Source: an uncultured Eudoraea sp.
Lineage (GTDB): Bacteria > Bacteroidota > Bacteroidia > Flavobacteriales > Flavobacteriaceae
Length of the DNA: 64,000 bases
Reading direction: 5' to 3'
Assembly: GCF_947490415.1 (NCBI RefSeq)
Contig: NZ_CANLGX010000003.1
Span: 124,001-188,000 of the forward strand
Both the position numbers and the translations under genes were made by a program. Of this stretch, positions 53,546 through 63,017 are shown one piece after another; the first letter of the stretch is position 1, and every line of letters begins with the position of its first letter. A model generated the notes under the pieces. The model did no database searches. It had not been told where the DNA came from and saw nothing but the letters and a program-made list of their open reading frames with translations.

Positions 53546-55279
53546 TTAATCGTAATTAATGCCAGGTAATTGCACCTGAATTTCACTCGCAAAATTGGTC
53601 CATTCCTGATACATTTCCTGGTATTTTTGGGGATTGGTGCTTTTTAAATCATGCATTTCACCCAGATCTTCATCGAGATTATAGAGTTCAAATTCCGATA
53701 AACTGAATGGATCACTGAAATTGGTTATTTTCCACTGCCCCTTCCTCAACATTGTATTTCCGCTGTGCTCCAAACCAAAAACATAGTCCTTTGTGTGTAT
53801 AGATTTTGTTCTACCTGAAATAAATGGCAAAAGTGATTTTCCCTTCAAAGGGAATAGTGAATTCCCGTTAAATTTCTGAGGATAGCTTATTTTGGCCATG
53901 TCATACAGAGTAGGAGCTATATCCATAACCGTTAGAAAGTCGTTTGCAATTACATTTTGCTCCGCTACCATGGGGCCGGTTATAATCATGGAGGCTATAA
54001 TACCTCCGTTAGTGGCATATTCCTTGTAATACCTGAAGGGTGAAGAACCGGCTTCTGCCCATTGGGGACCATAGGAAATCAAAGAATTTGCTTCTCCCAT
54101 GGTTTCATAGTCATTATTAAAATATGGATTTATATAAGGTCTGATCCCTGGATTATTATAATAATCCTCACCTGCGGCCCCATTATCAGACATAAAAATA
54201 ATCAGGGTATTTTCGTACTCCCCAATATCTTTTAAATGCTGTACGATACGGCCAATATTTACATCAAGATTATCCACCATTCCTGAGTAGAGTTCCATTT
54301 TTCGCGATTCTCTTTTTTTCTCATTCGCCGAAAGAGAATTCCAGGGCCTTACTGAAGGGTGAGTAGGAGGTAAGACCGCATCCTCAGGAATCATCCCCGC
54401 CTTTTTAAGACTTAGAAACCTTTCTTCCTTTAATTTATCATAACCTTCATCATACCGGCCTTCATACTTTTTCCAATAAGCTTTATCAACCTGCAGTGGC
54501 CAATGCGGTGAAGTATATGCAGCATAGGCAAAAAATGGACGTTCATCATCTTTGTGCTGATCAATATATCCAATGAGTTTATCGGTATAAAGATCTGTAG
54601 AATAAGATCCTTCCGGCCATTTTGTGGGTTTTCCATCTTCTGTGTAATGTGAAACCGGGATACCTTTAAATAATCCCTGGCTGTTATAATGATTTCCAAC
54701 ACCTTCAAGCAGAACAAACGAATGTTCGAAACCTTTTTGGTTCGGGTTGGCCTCCCTGTCAGTACCCAGATGCCATTTACCGGCCATGTAGGTGTGGTAA
54801 CCATCTTCCTTAAGTAATTCGGGAATGGTGGCCACACGGCTGGTCAGATATCCTTCGTAGCCAAAAACCTGTGTACTTAGGGCCTGTCTTCCTACTCCTG
54901 CTATATGGTTGTCATTACCTGTTAAAAGCATTGCCCTAGTGGGAGCACACATGGGTGCTGTATGAAACCTGCTAAACCGGATGCCCCTTGATGCCAAACC
55001 ATCAATATTGGGAGTTGCAATGTCTCCGCCAAAACAACCGAGATCTGCATAACCCAGATCATCTGCCACTAATATTAAAATATTGGGTCGTGTATCTATT
55101 GAAGTTTTCTCCGAGGTACCCGAACAGCCTGTAAATCCAATGATTACAAATAAAAAGGTAAGAATCGAAGTTGTATGGTTAAGTCTAGAAATAAAATTAC
55201 TCTTTGTAAAGTGACAGCATGTTTTAAATTTTATTTGAAGATGTATAATTTGTTTGGTTCGTCTATCGAGATTTATCAT
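53546..55279 (-). CDS. Sulfatase lipoprotein (formylglycine type)
   Basis: A 577-residue sulfatase. The formylglycine motif is CAPTR (Cys111), with the metal-binding DD at 73-74 (VADDLGYADLG), and ADDLGYAD plus MAGKWHLG and MSDNGAAGEDYY as family landmarks. A lipobox IGFTGC (Cys52) follows a hydrophobic segment at about 38-50, so the first 30 residues may not be translated. It should hydrolyse a sulfate ester, activated by a formylglycine-generating enzyme encoded elsewhere. The C-terminal subdomain is present; length is normal. Confidence 0.88.
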   Translation of the reverse strand: MINLDRRTKQIIHLQIKFKTCCHFTKSNFISRLNHTTSILTFLFVIIGFTGCSGTSEKTSIDTRPNILILVADDLGYADLGCFGGDIATPNIDGLASRGIRFSRFHTAPMCAPTRAMLLTGNDNHIAGVGRQALSTQVFGYEGYLTSRVATIPELLKEDGYHTYMAGKWHLGTDREANPNQKGFEHSFVLLEGVGNHYNSQGLFKGIPVSHYTEDGKPTKWPEGSYSTDLYTDKLIGYIDQHKDDERPFFAYAAYTSPHWPLQVDKAYWKKYEGRYDEGYDKLKEERFLSLKKAGMIPEDAVLPPTHPSVRPWNSLSANEKKRESRKMELYSGMVDNLDVNIGRIVQHLKDIGEYENTLIIFMSDNGAAGEDYYNNPGIRPYINPYFNNDYETMGEANSLISYGPQWAEAGSSPFRYYKEYATNGGIIASMIITGPMVAEQNVIANDFLTVMDIAPTLYDMAKISYPQKFNGNSLFPLKGKSLLPFISGRTKSIHTKDYVFGLEHSGNTMLRKGQWKITNFSDPFSLSEFELYNLDEDLGEMHDLKSTNPQKYQEMYQEWTNFASEIQVQLPGINYD

Positions 55280-55470
55280 TTAAAGCGGCTCTTTCATTAT
55301 TAAATATCTAAGGTAAGGATTTATCATTTAGATGGTATTTAGCAATATTGAATAATACTTTCCTCTGTTGACTTGAAGAATTATTATAAAAATCTCTCAA
55401 ACAATATTATTAACCTGAGGTATTGACTGTTCTGGATAATTCAGTACTTTGTAATTCTTTAGGAAAATAT

Positions 55471-56457
55471 ATGAAAGTATTATTTATAGGGGGTACAGGA
55501 AATATTAGCAGTGCGTCTAGCAGATTGGCTATTTCAAAAGGGATAGAGCTGTATCACTTGAACAGAGGGATAAACAAGGTAGAAATAGAAGGGGTAAAAA
55601 CTATTTTAGGCGACATCAACATTCTATCTAGTCTGACAGAACTGAAAGCTCATAGCTGGGATGTTGTGGTTAACTGGATAGCTTTTACATCAGCAGATAT
55701 TGAGCGGGATATTACTTTATTCAAAGGGAAAACCAAGCAATATATTTTTATAAGTTCGGCATCATGTTATCAGACACCATTGAGTTACCCTGTCATTACT
55801 GAGTCTACTCCTCTATGTAATAATTTATGGGATTACTCCAATGATAAAATTAAATGCGAGGATAGATTGATGAAAGCATACAGGGAAGAAGGTTTTCCGA
55901 TTACCATTGTGAGGCCCTCTTTGACTTATGACACTGTTATCCCTATAGCTATTGGTGGGTTTAAAGAGTATACCGCCGCCGATAGAATTCTAAAAGGAAA
56001 GGAAATTATTATTCATGGGGACGGAACTTCATTGTGGACCGTTACACATTCTGATGATTTTGCCAGGGGCTTTGTAGGATTATTGGGATTATCACAGGCT
56101 ACAGGCCATGCTTTCCATATTACCTCTGACGAAATATTAAGTTGGAACATGATCTATGAAATCCTGGCAAGTAGTCTGGGCTGTAAAGCAAAAGTAGTGC
56201 ATATTGCTTCAGATTTTATATGTAAAATAGAACCTTCTTATACAGGCACTTTACTTGCTGATAAAGCCGAAAGTGTGATTTTTGACAATACCAAAATAAA
56301 AACATTTGTCCCCGGCTTTAAAGCTATAATCCCCTTTGCAGAAGGTATAAAAAGGACCCTAAAATGGCTGGATGAAAACCCGGAAAAGAAGATTATAGAC
56401 CAGGAGGAAAACAAACGGATTGAAAATATACTTAAGGCCTATAAAAAGATTCTGTAG
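55471..56457 (+). CDS. NAD-dependent epimerase/dehydratase (extended SDR)
   Basis: A 328-residue protein with the NAD-binding motif GGTGNIS at 7-13 and a Rossmann fold. The usual YxxxK is replaced by WDYSNDKIKCED, where Tyr and Lys fit the expected spacing. The start at 55471 puts MKVLFIGGTGNIS at the N-terminus; an ATG at 55423 would add 16 residues. It resembles the atypical NAD-dependent epimerases that act on sugar nucleotides or related compounds. Exact substrate unknown. Confidence 0.8.
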   Translation: MKVLFIGGTGNISSASSRLAISKGIELYHLNRGINKVEIEGVKTILGDINILSSLTELKAHSWDVVVNWIAFTSADIERDITLFKGKTKQYIFISSASCYQTPLSYPVITESTPLCNNLWDYSNDKIKCEDRLMKAYREEGFPITIVRPSLTYDTVIPIAIGGFKEYTAADRILKGKEIIIHGDGTSLWTVTHSDDFARGFVGLLGLSQATGHAFHITSDEILSWNMIYEILASSLGCKAKVVHIASDFICKIEPSYTGTLLADKAESVIFDNTKIKTFVPGFKAIIPFAEGIKRTLKWLDENPEKKIIDQEENKRIENILKAYKKIL

Positions 56458-56551
56458 GATATAAGAGGATTTGCAATAAATTAATCCGGGTATTTATGAA
56501 ATAAGAATTAGATTTATAACAATGTAATTAATATGTGCTAAAAATTTAATC

Positions 56552-57295
56552 ATGATCAAAAAATTTACAATTGTAGTTATACTATTTTTAGGTGCTTTTG
56601 GATTCAGCCAAAAGGAAGTTTATGAACTTCGGGAATATGAGTTAAAATTTGGGAAACCTGTTAAGGTTTTACATGATTATTTTGAAAATGCTTTAATACC
56701 TGCTTTAAACAAACATGGAATTAAAAATATTGGAGCATTTGAAGAAATTGGCGATGCTTTGCCAAAGAAGATCTATTTGTTAATTGCTTATAATGATTTG
56801 AATAGCTACCAAAAGGTGCTTGATAATCTAAAGGATGATTCAGTTTTTTTGCAGGCATCTGCAGCATACAGTAAAACTTCTCAGGAAATTTTTCCTGTAG
56901 AACGATATGTAACGTCATTGTTTACGGCATTCGATGGTATACCAAAATTAGTAAAACCATCAGAGGGTTCCATGGTTTTTGAATTACGAACCTATGAGAG
57001 CTATAATGAAGATGCTTTTCAGCGCAAAGTAAAAATGTTTAATGAAAGTGAATTGAGCATTTTTGATGAGGTAGGCCTGCACTCCGTATTTTTTGGAGAG
57101 AAAATCGCGGGGCCACAAATGCCTTGTCTCACCTATTTAATTGCATTTAAAGACATGGCAGAGCGCGACGCAAACTGGGCGAAATTTGGCCCTAATCAGG
57201 AATGGCAGCGAATTTCAAAACTACCGGAGTACGCTAATACAGTTTCAAATATATACAGGGTTTTTTTAAAACCTTTGTCCTATTCTCAATTGTAA
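56552..57295 (+). CDS. Secreted NIPSNAP family protein
   Basis: A 247-residue protein with signal peptide MIKKFTIVVILFLGAFGFSQ and two NIPSNAP-type ferredoxin-like domains (about 22-115 starting VYELREYELKFG, and 135-240 starting VFELRTYESYNEDAF). Family members appear in varied metabolic loci with no settled activity. It follows the epimerase on the same strand after about 95 bp, so co-transcription is possible. Confidence 0.82.
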   Translation: MIKKFTIVVILFLGAFGFSQKEVYELREYELKFGKPVKVLHDYFENALIPALNKHGIKNIGAFEEIGDALPKKIYLLIAYNDLNSYQKVLDNLKDDSVFLQASAAYSKTSQEIFPVERYVTSLFTAFDGIPKLVKPSEGSMVFELRTYESYNEDAFQRKVKMFNESELSIFDEVGLHSVFFGEKIAGPQMPCLTYLIAFKDMAERDANWAKFGPNQEWQRISKLPEYANTVSNIYRVFLKPLSYSQL

Positions 57296-57421
57296 AATAT
57301 AATGAAGTGTTCTTAAATCTTTAAGTATATATCCATTATATTTTTAGAATGGATATTAGGCGGGAGTATTGTAAAGTGGTTGCCTTTCCTTTCCTTAGAT
57401 AAAGAGTTTCTCCGTTTTGGA

Positions 57422-58114
57422 CTATCTGTTAAGTTTAAATGTTTCAAGATTGATATCATCCAAGCCAATATCATCAAACGGATATTCTAACTGATCCTGG
57501 ATGTTGTAAAGAGAAATAAGTATAAACTCAGTAAGCAAAACTATAAAATAGGTAATTCCCTGATTGTTTTCCAAGCCAACATCAAAGATAATGGTTGGAG
57601 CATAAATTAATGGGAAGATATAGATGAATACGAGACAATAGGCCTTTAAGCTTATTGGAGTCCTGTGAGTGTTAATAGCGTGCAGGTTTTCTATAGATTC
57701 ATGCAGATCTTTCATAAAACGAAAAGTTCTGTCTTTTAAATTTTTGGAAACTGTTTGATCGTTGGCGACGATAAACGTAAGCACCTTGTCAATGATTTCA
57801 TCCAGATCTTTTGTGTTGTCATCATTATTTTTTAGTTGATCCATAGTTTGCTCACTAATGTTAAGCAAAATATCGGTCATTTCTTTTTTGCTTTCTGCAG
57901 AGAGTTCCTGGTTACTCATTACAAAATAGTGAACAGTCTTTAGAGCACTTCTGAATTTACTCAAATGCTGCAGGGCCTTTTCCCGACGCCTGAACGAACC
58001 ACGTATAGTAAAAACCAGAGGAAATATTATGGCAATACTTAACATGGTAAGATCAACATAAAAGTTTAAATTGAATCTAAAAGCCAGAAACGTAACGACT
58101 ATTGAAACAATCAA
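57422..58114 (-). CDS. Bestrophin-like membrane protein
   Basis: A 230-residue protein with two N-terminal membrane helices, a long helical cytosolic part (about 40-150) and two C-terminal helices (about 155-200). The tail DQLEYPFDDIGLDDINLETF resembles the conserved end of bestrophin/UPF0187 channels. The TTG at 58114 is the only conventional start, but the open frame extends to an ATT at 58159 and adds RRYLSILNYRTL, so the real start is uncertain. Channel activity is only inferred. Confidence 0.6.
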   Translation of the reverse strand: MIVSIVVTFLAFRFNLNFYVDLTMLSIAIIFPLVFTIRGSFRRREKALQHLSKFRSALKTVHYFVMSNQELSAESKKEMTDILLNISEQTMDQLKNNDDNTKDLDEIIDKVLTFIVANDQTVSKNLKDRTFRFMKDLHESIENLHAINTHRTPISLKAYCLVFIYIFPLIYAPTIIFDVGLENNQGITYFIVLLTEFILISLYNIQDQLEYPFDDIGLDDINLETFKLNR

Positions 58115-58205
58115 TACGATTAATGTTCTGTAATTTAATATGGAAAGATATCGTCTAATAACTTAAAATTTATTAACTTATGAAAGTAAATCTAACTACA
58201 ATCTA

Positions 58206-59267
58206 GTGAATAAGCAAGCCATATTTCTTTTCCTTTTCATATATCTTCATTTTTTTGGACCTGTTTTTTCGCAGGAATTAGCAAAAAGCGAGCAGGATAA
58301 TCAGGTCACTGAGCTCTTTCTTAAAAATGATGCTTTACCCGTTAAGCTGAGTTATTCTAATAAAGTTTTAAGGAAAGAAACCAATGACAGCACATATATT
58401 GATAGTGAAATTGGCTATATGACAAGCGATGAGTCCTGGAAAACTTTAGAAGTAAAAATTAGAGCAAGGGGGAATTACAGAAGGGAAAATTGCTATTTCC
58501 CGCCCGTGAAAATGAAAATTAAAAAATCAGTTTCCGCCGGAACCTTGTTTGAGGGAAATAAGAAACTAAAACTCGTACTTCCATGTGTGCTTCAGAAGGA
58601 CTATAATGATAAAGTTGTAAAGGAATATATGGCGTATAAATTGTATGAACTTATCTCTCCTTATCATTTTAAAACGAGATTGTTGCATATTGATTTTACG
58701 GATGAAAAAGGACAGAAAGTGAAAACCTATACCGTAAAAGGATTTTTTATAGAAGATATTGATGAGGTAAAAGACAGATGCAATGGTAAGCAAATTACAA
58801 GGTCTATACATCCGCTTGAACAGGATGATCTGTGTTCGGTTAGAAATGATTTTTTTCAGTTTATGATTGGTAATACCGATTATTCCTCGGCTTATCGGCA
58901 TAATGAAAAACTTTTGTTTGTAGATAACAATATTATGCCGGTACCATATGATTTTGATATGTCAGGATTGGTTGATGCCAGCTACGCAGTTGTCTCTCAG
59001 GTTCAGGGTGAAGTACTGAGTATAACTGATGTCACTCAAAGATTATATAGGGGTTTTAAACGCGACCCGGCAACATACCAAAACGTAAGGAATGAATTCC
59101 TGAATAATAAAAGCAAAATTATGACGGTTGTTAATGATCTAGAATCAAGCTTTGATGATCCAAAGGAATTTGCAACGGCAAGAAGATTTATCAGTGACTT
59201 TTTTGATGTTTTGGCAAATGACAACTCATACAGAAAGGAGATATTAAACGTTGCAAGGCTAAAATAA
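58206..59267 (+). CDS. CotH-like secreted protein
   Basis: A 353-residue protein starting at GTG 58206, with signal peptide (AIFLFLFIYLHFFGPVFSQ). It has CotH-kinase-like features: VKIRARGNYRRENCYFPPVK, KLKLVLPCVLQKDYND, FFQFMIGNTDYS and VPYDFDMSG. CotH-type proteins include secreted protein kinases and spore-coat proteins. The residues usually cited for catalysis are only partly matched. Role unknown. Confidence 0.65.
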   Translation: MNKQAIFLFLFIYLHFFGPVFSQELAKSEQDNQVTELFLKNDALPVKLSYSNKVLRKETNDSTYIDSEIGYMTSDESWKTLEVKIRARGNYRRENCYFPPVKMKIKKSVSAGTLFEGNKKLKLVLPCVLQKDYNDKVVKEYMAYKLYELISPYHFKTRLLHIDFTDEKGQKVKTYTVKGFFIEDIDEVKDRCNGKQITRSIHPLEQDDLCSVRNDFFQFMIGNTDYSSAYRHNEKLLFVDNNIMPVPYDFDMSGLVDASYAVVSQVQGEVLSITDVTQRLYRGFKRDPATYQNVRNEFLNNKSKIMTVVNDLESSFDDPKEFATARRFISDFFDVLANDNSYRKEILNVARLK

Positions 59268-59313
59268 AACGCTATCTACCGTTTGCATCAATACTCCATT
59301 ACTTTTTAAAATA

Positions 59314-59350
59314 AAAAATCCCTTATCTCCATATTCACTGAAGGGTTTTT
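59314..59350. terminator. Bidirectional terminator between convergent genes
   Basis: AAAATCCCTT ... AAGGGTTTTT around a 16-nt loop, with A/T runs on both sides. It lies between the CotH-like and phosphatase genes and touches the phosphatase stop codon. Confidence 0.6.
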
Positions 59351-61020
59351 CATTCAAACAGTTCTATTAAGGGTTCCCCGCTTGTTCCACTAGGATAGGG
59401 TATATTCAGAATCTGTGCGATGCTGGGTGCAATATCGACTACAGATACTTTTCTTACGGATTTACCTTTAGGAATAGAATTTCCGAACCATAACATAGGA
59501 ACATGGGTGTCGTAGGCATACCCGGAACCATGTGTAGTACCTTTAATTTTTTGCATGGTTATTCTGGGGTCCAAATTCTGAATAAACCCTGGCTTAAATA
59601 TTAAAAGGACATCTCCTGATCTTTTCGAATGATAGCCATTTTGAAGCATTTGCTTCATACCATAACTATAACTTTGTGATTGCAGATCCGATGCAGTAAG
59701 TGCTCCGGTAATTTCATCAAGAGTCATCAGAAAATCTGCAGCCTCCTGCTGTACTGCTCTAAGAGATAATTTTTTTTGCTTTATTACATCCCGGTTTAGA
59801 TATACAGCCTCCCCATCGAAATTTTCAATCCATTGGTTTGTGCCATATTTTGAATTCAAATGAGTCAGAAGAGCAGTCTCATATTGATTTATATGAGCAA
59901 GCCCTGCAGGTAGCTTATGATCTGCCAGGTAGGAAGCTACAGGTACAGACCCGTGATCAGAGGTTAAGAACAGTAAATAATTTCCAGTACCAACAGTTGC
60001 ATCAAGTGATTTTAATAAATTTTCTATGTCCCTGTCCAATCTTAATATTACATCTTCAAACTCTACGGACTGCGGCCCAAAAGTATGTCCGATAACGTCA
60101 GGAACTGAATAGCTTATATTAATAAAATCTGTAATATCGTCTGTACCCAAGCCTTCGCTCTTAATTGCTTCTATGGCAAAATCCGTCAACAAGGAATTTC
60201 CAGTGGGGGTAACCCAAATTAATTGAAATTCAGCACCTATTTCCCTGTAGCGCTCCCTCATGCTCTTATAATCATATGGGAAAGTTGCACTTGTTTTACC
60301 GCCAAGAGCCCGCTCATAATTATTGTCATCCGGAGCGCTAGCCGTATAGGATTCTATTGGATAAAGAGTTGACCAGGAATCTGATAAATATGAATTTGAT
60401 TTTTCCAATTTATTAAAACTGGTCACCCATTTAGGTAATTCATCCATATAATAAGAACTGCTTACGAAATAACCGGGACTCGATTTCCAGTCATGCCAAT
60501 ATGCAGCATTAGCCGCATGTCCTCCGGGTAAAATAGCACCGCGGTCTTTTAGGGAAACACTTATTACTTTAGCCCTAAAATTAGTGCCCATTCTCAACTG
60601 ATCAGTAATGGTAGTCGTAAGAAGATTTCTTGGAGATGCACCATAGCTGTTAACATCCGTGGTTCCAACGATAAGTTCGTTACTATCCCCAATATTTGTA
60701 ATGACCTGTTTTGAACTCCGCTGATACCAGGTATTTCCGATGATTCCATGCGCAGATGGGGTTGTCCCTGTATATATAGATGCATGTCCGGCTGCAGTAA
60801 CGGTAGGAATATAGTTATACTGAGTGTTTTTATAGTTAAATCCGTCGCGCATTATTCGTTTAAATCCGCCGTTGGAAAACCGCTCCTGATACTTGTAAAG
60901 ATGATCAAATCTCATTTGATCTACCACGATACCAACAACCAGTTTCGGTTTATCAGCTTGGCTTCTTGTAATGTATCCGTTTAAAAAAAACAGGGCGGTA
61001 ATAGCGATAATCCTAATCAT
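59350..61020 (-). CDS. PafA-like alkaline phosphatase
   Basis: A 556-residue secreted enzyme (signal about 1-20). Metal-site Asp34 is in IVVDQMR, and the likely nucleophile Thr75 is in IPTVTAAGHASIYTG. FINISYSVPDVIGHTFG and LTSDHGSVPV carry further metal ligands, and GTTHGSGYAYDTHVPMLWFG the last ones. This is the single-threonine PafA subtype typical of Flavobacteriia and used for phosphate monoester hydrolysis in the periplasm. Regulation by phosphate cannot be seen here. Confidence 0.88.
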   Translation of the reverse strand: MIRIIAITALFFLNGYITRSQADKPKLVVGIVVDQMRFDHLYKYQERFSNGGFKRIMRDGFNYKNTQYNYIPTVTAAGHASIYTGTTPSAHGIIGNTWYQRSSKQVITNIGDSNELIVGTTDVNSYGASPRNLLTTTITDQLRMGTNFRAKVISVSLKDRGAILPGGHAANAAYWHDWKSSPGYFVSSSYYMDELPKWVTSFNKLEKSNSYLSDSWSTLYPIESYTASAPDDNNYERALGGKTSATFPYDYKSMRERYREIGAEFQLIWVTPTGNSLLTDFAIEAIKSEGLGTDDITDFINISYSVPDVIGHTFGPQSVEFEDVILRLDRDIENLLKSLDATVGTGNYLLFLTSDHGSVPVASYLADHKLPAGLAHINQYETALLTHLNSKYGTNQWIENFDGEAVYLNRDVIKQKKLSLRAVQQEAADFLMTLDEITGALTASDLQSQSYSYGMKQMLQNGYHSKRSGDVLLIFKPGFIQNLDPRITMQKIKGTTHGSGYAYDTHVPMLWFGNSIPKGKSVRKVSVVDIAPSIAQILNIPYPSGTSGEPLIELFE

Positions 61021-61287
61021 AATTTGGTTTTCTTTTTAGATTAAAGTTTGAATCCTGAACTAAGTACAGAACTGCGCTATTCAAAGATAATGAGTAATTA
61101 TGTTAATTTTTATTAATAAACGAGGATAAACTTCAATTGAAGGGCTGTTTATTTGGAAAAGACTTAGGATTTATAAATTAACCATCAGGCTGACCCTGGA
61201 GCATTACAATTTAGGCTCTGAATTAGGGAACCTTAATAATCCTGTTTGGATAAATAATAAAAACCTTAGACCTAAGATCTAATCCAA

Positions 61288-61635
61288 TTAAAGACCCTGA
61301 TAAAGGGAATAAGTTTTAGGGTTCATGTCTTTAATGGCGTTCAGAATTTCTTTAGAGGGACTCCCGTAAATCTCTGGATAAAAGTCAGCTATCTGAAGGA
61401 ACTGGCCTAGTAAATCTCCGAGGTTTCCCAAATGAAGAAAGATTGCATTTGAATCTAAATACGTTTCTCTTACAACACACTCATTCCCCTTTGTATTAAA
61501 AAACCAGTCGTATTGCAAGGTGGTATCTTTTTCTTTCTCCTTTACAATATTCAGGCACTGAGCTGCTATGCTTTTAAATTCTTCCTCTTTACCTTCATGT
61601 ATTAAAAATCTTGCGGTAAGCTGTATGTTTCCCAT
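61288..61635 (-). CDS. ABM-domain (antibiotic biosynthesis monooxygenase) protein
   Basis: A 115-residue dimeric alpha-beta barrel-type protein: GNIQLTARFLIHEGKEEEFK at the start and KGNECVVRETYLDSNAIFLH in the middle. ABM-fold proteins act as heme-degrading or quinone monooxygenases or as small-molecule binders. It probably shares a transcript with the methyltransferase gene upstream (59-bp gap). The 267-bp gap to the phosphatase has no other feature. Confidence 0.78.
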   Translation of the reverse strand: MGNIQLTARFLIHEGKEEEFKSIAAQCLNIVKEKEKDTTLQYDWFFNTKGNECVVRETYLDSNAIFLHLGNLGDLLGQFLQIADFYPEIYGSPSKEILNAIKDMNPKTYSLYQGL

Positions 61636-61694
61636 ATTTAAAATGTTTTGGTATTAATTTAAAAAACGAGTTTAGTTTTTTTGGTTTCTATTCG

Positions 61695-62750
61695 TTAGGG
61701 CCGTGCTTCTAAAATTAAATTAAATGGGGTTTCAGTTGCACGTCTGAAACGACTGAAGCCACCAGACATAATAGCATCCTTTAACCTTTTTTCACCTGCT
61801 TGTGCACCAAGTGCCAATCCAACTTCCTGGTTAATTGAACAAGGTACACAAAGCTGTGTGGAAAATGCATAAAAAGCTCTTCCTACTGGATTGAGATTAT
61901 CTTTTAAAGTGTTATGAGCAAATGGTTCAACAATCATGCAGCTGCCATCAGGTTTTAATGCGTTCTTTACATGCGCACAAGCTCCAACCGGGTCTCCCAT
62001 GTCATGAAGGCAGTCAAAGAATGTAATAAGGTCATAGCCATCGCCGGGAAGTTCTTTAGCTGTGGAAACTTGAAAGGAAATATTATTAACACCTGAAGCT
62101 TTTGCTTTTAATTTGGCATGTTCAATAGATTTGTCATGAAAATCAACCCCAATGAACGTGGAATTTGGAAATGCCTTGGCCATAATAATTGTAGAAGCTG
62201 CATGTCCGCAACCAATGTCAGCAACTTTTGCACCTCTTTTAAGTTTTTCTTCAACACCACTAAGTGACGGAATCCAACTTGAGATTAAATTGCCTTCGTA
62301 TGAGGGACTAAAAAATTTCTCAGTCCCGCAATACAAACATTTATTATGATTTCCCCAGGAAATACCTTCCCCGGATTTAAATGCTTCTACCATTTTGGGT
62401 TCATCGTGATACAGCGAGGTAATTGCATAAAAAGCACCGGTCATAAACACAGGGCTATTTTTATCACCAAAAGCTGCTGTTTGTTCCGGGGTCATAAAGA
62501 ATGTATCATTTACATTATCGTATTCTACATAGCCCGATGCCGCCTGAGCTGCCAGCCATTCCCTGACATATCTTTCTGCAGTTTCTGTTGCTTTGGCCAA
62601 TTGAGCAGCAGACATTGGCCCTAATTCTGATAGTGATTTGTACAGTCCAAGCTTATCTCCAATAGTAATAAGAGGACCGTTGGCAGCAGCACCCATTTCC
62701 ACTACAACTTTCCCCAATAAAGCATGCAATTTTTGTTCATCTAGTTCCAT
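61695..62750 (-). CDS. SAM-dependent methyltransferase with N-terminal winged helix
   Basis: A 351-residue protein. An N-terminal winged-helix domain (about 25-90, LGPMSAAQLAKATETAERYV) resembles those of O-methyltransferases. A class I Rossmann domain follows with VADIGCGHA at 176-184 and VDFHDKSI. It probably methylates a small molecule. It is followed by an ABM-domain gene in the same transcript; the pair could act on one metabolite. Confidence 0.85.
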   Translation of the reverse strand: MELDEQKLHALLGKVVVEMGAAANGPLITIGDKLGLYKSLSELGPMSAAQLAKATETAERYVREWLAAQAASGYVEYDNVNDTFFMTPEQTAAFGDKNSPVFMTGAFYAITSLYHDEPKMVEAFKSGEGISWGNHNKCLYCGTEKFFSPSYEGNLISSWIPSLSGVEEKLKRGAKVADIGCGHAASTIIMAKAFPNSTFIGVDFHDKSIEHAKLKAKASGVNNISFQVSTAKELPGDGYDLITFFDCLHDMGDPVGACAHVKNALKPDGSCMIVEPFAHNTLKDNLNPVGRAFYAFSTQLCVPCSINQEVGLALGAQAGEKRLKDAIMSGGFSRFRRATETPFNLILEARP

Positions 62751-62840
62751 AATTCTGAAGTTATTTGTTAATATTAACCAATCAATTTATCTTATCAGAT
62801 GAGTCTAAATTGCTAATTAATAATAATATACAGCAAGTCA

Positions 62841-62895
62841 TCAAGGACTAAAGCCTTCATTTAATGTCCGAATAATATTCTTTATTTATCAAAGG
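62841..62895. repeat. Upstream repeat, copy 1
   Basis: AAGGACTAAAGCCTTCATTT then AATGTCCGAA and TTTATTTATCAAAGG. The same skeleton recurs at 63916-63972, again about 90-140 bp upstream of a minus-strand gene start. Confidence 0.5.
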
Positions 62896-62960
62896 CCAGA
62901 ATATGCTAAAAGTTAAAATGTGCTCTTTGAAAGAAATTGTGATCTATCTAATTACCAAAA

Positions 62961-62987
62961 AAAGCCTTGAATATTTATTCAAGGCTT
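62961..62987 (-). terminator. Rho-independent terminator
   Basis: AAAGCCTTGAATA / TTCAAGGCTTT stem with a run of seven T on the minus strand, about 30 bp past the stop of the gene at 63018. Confidence 0.82.
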
Positions 62988-63017
62988 TCCATTTGTCTTT
63001 AATACTTTCAGGTTTGT

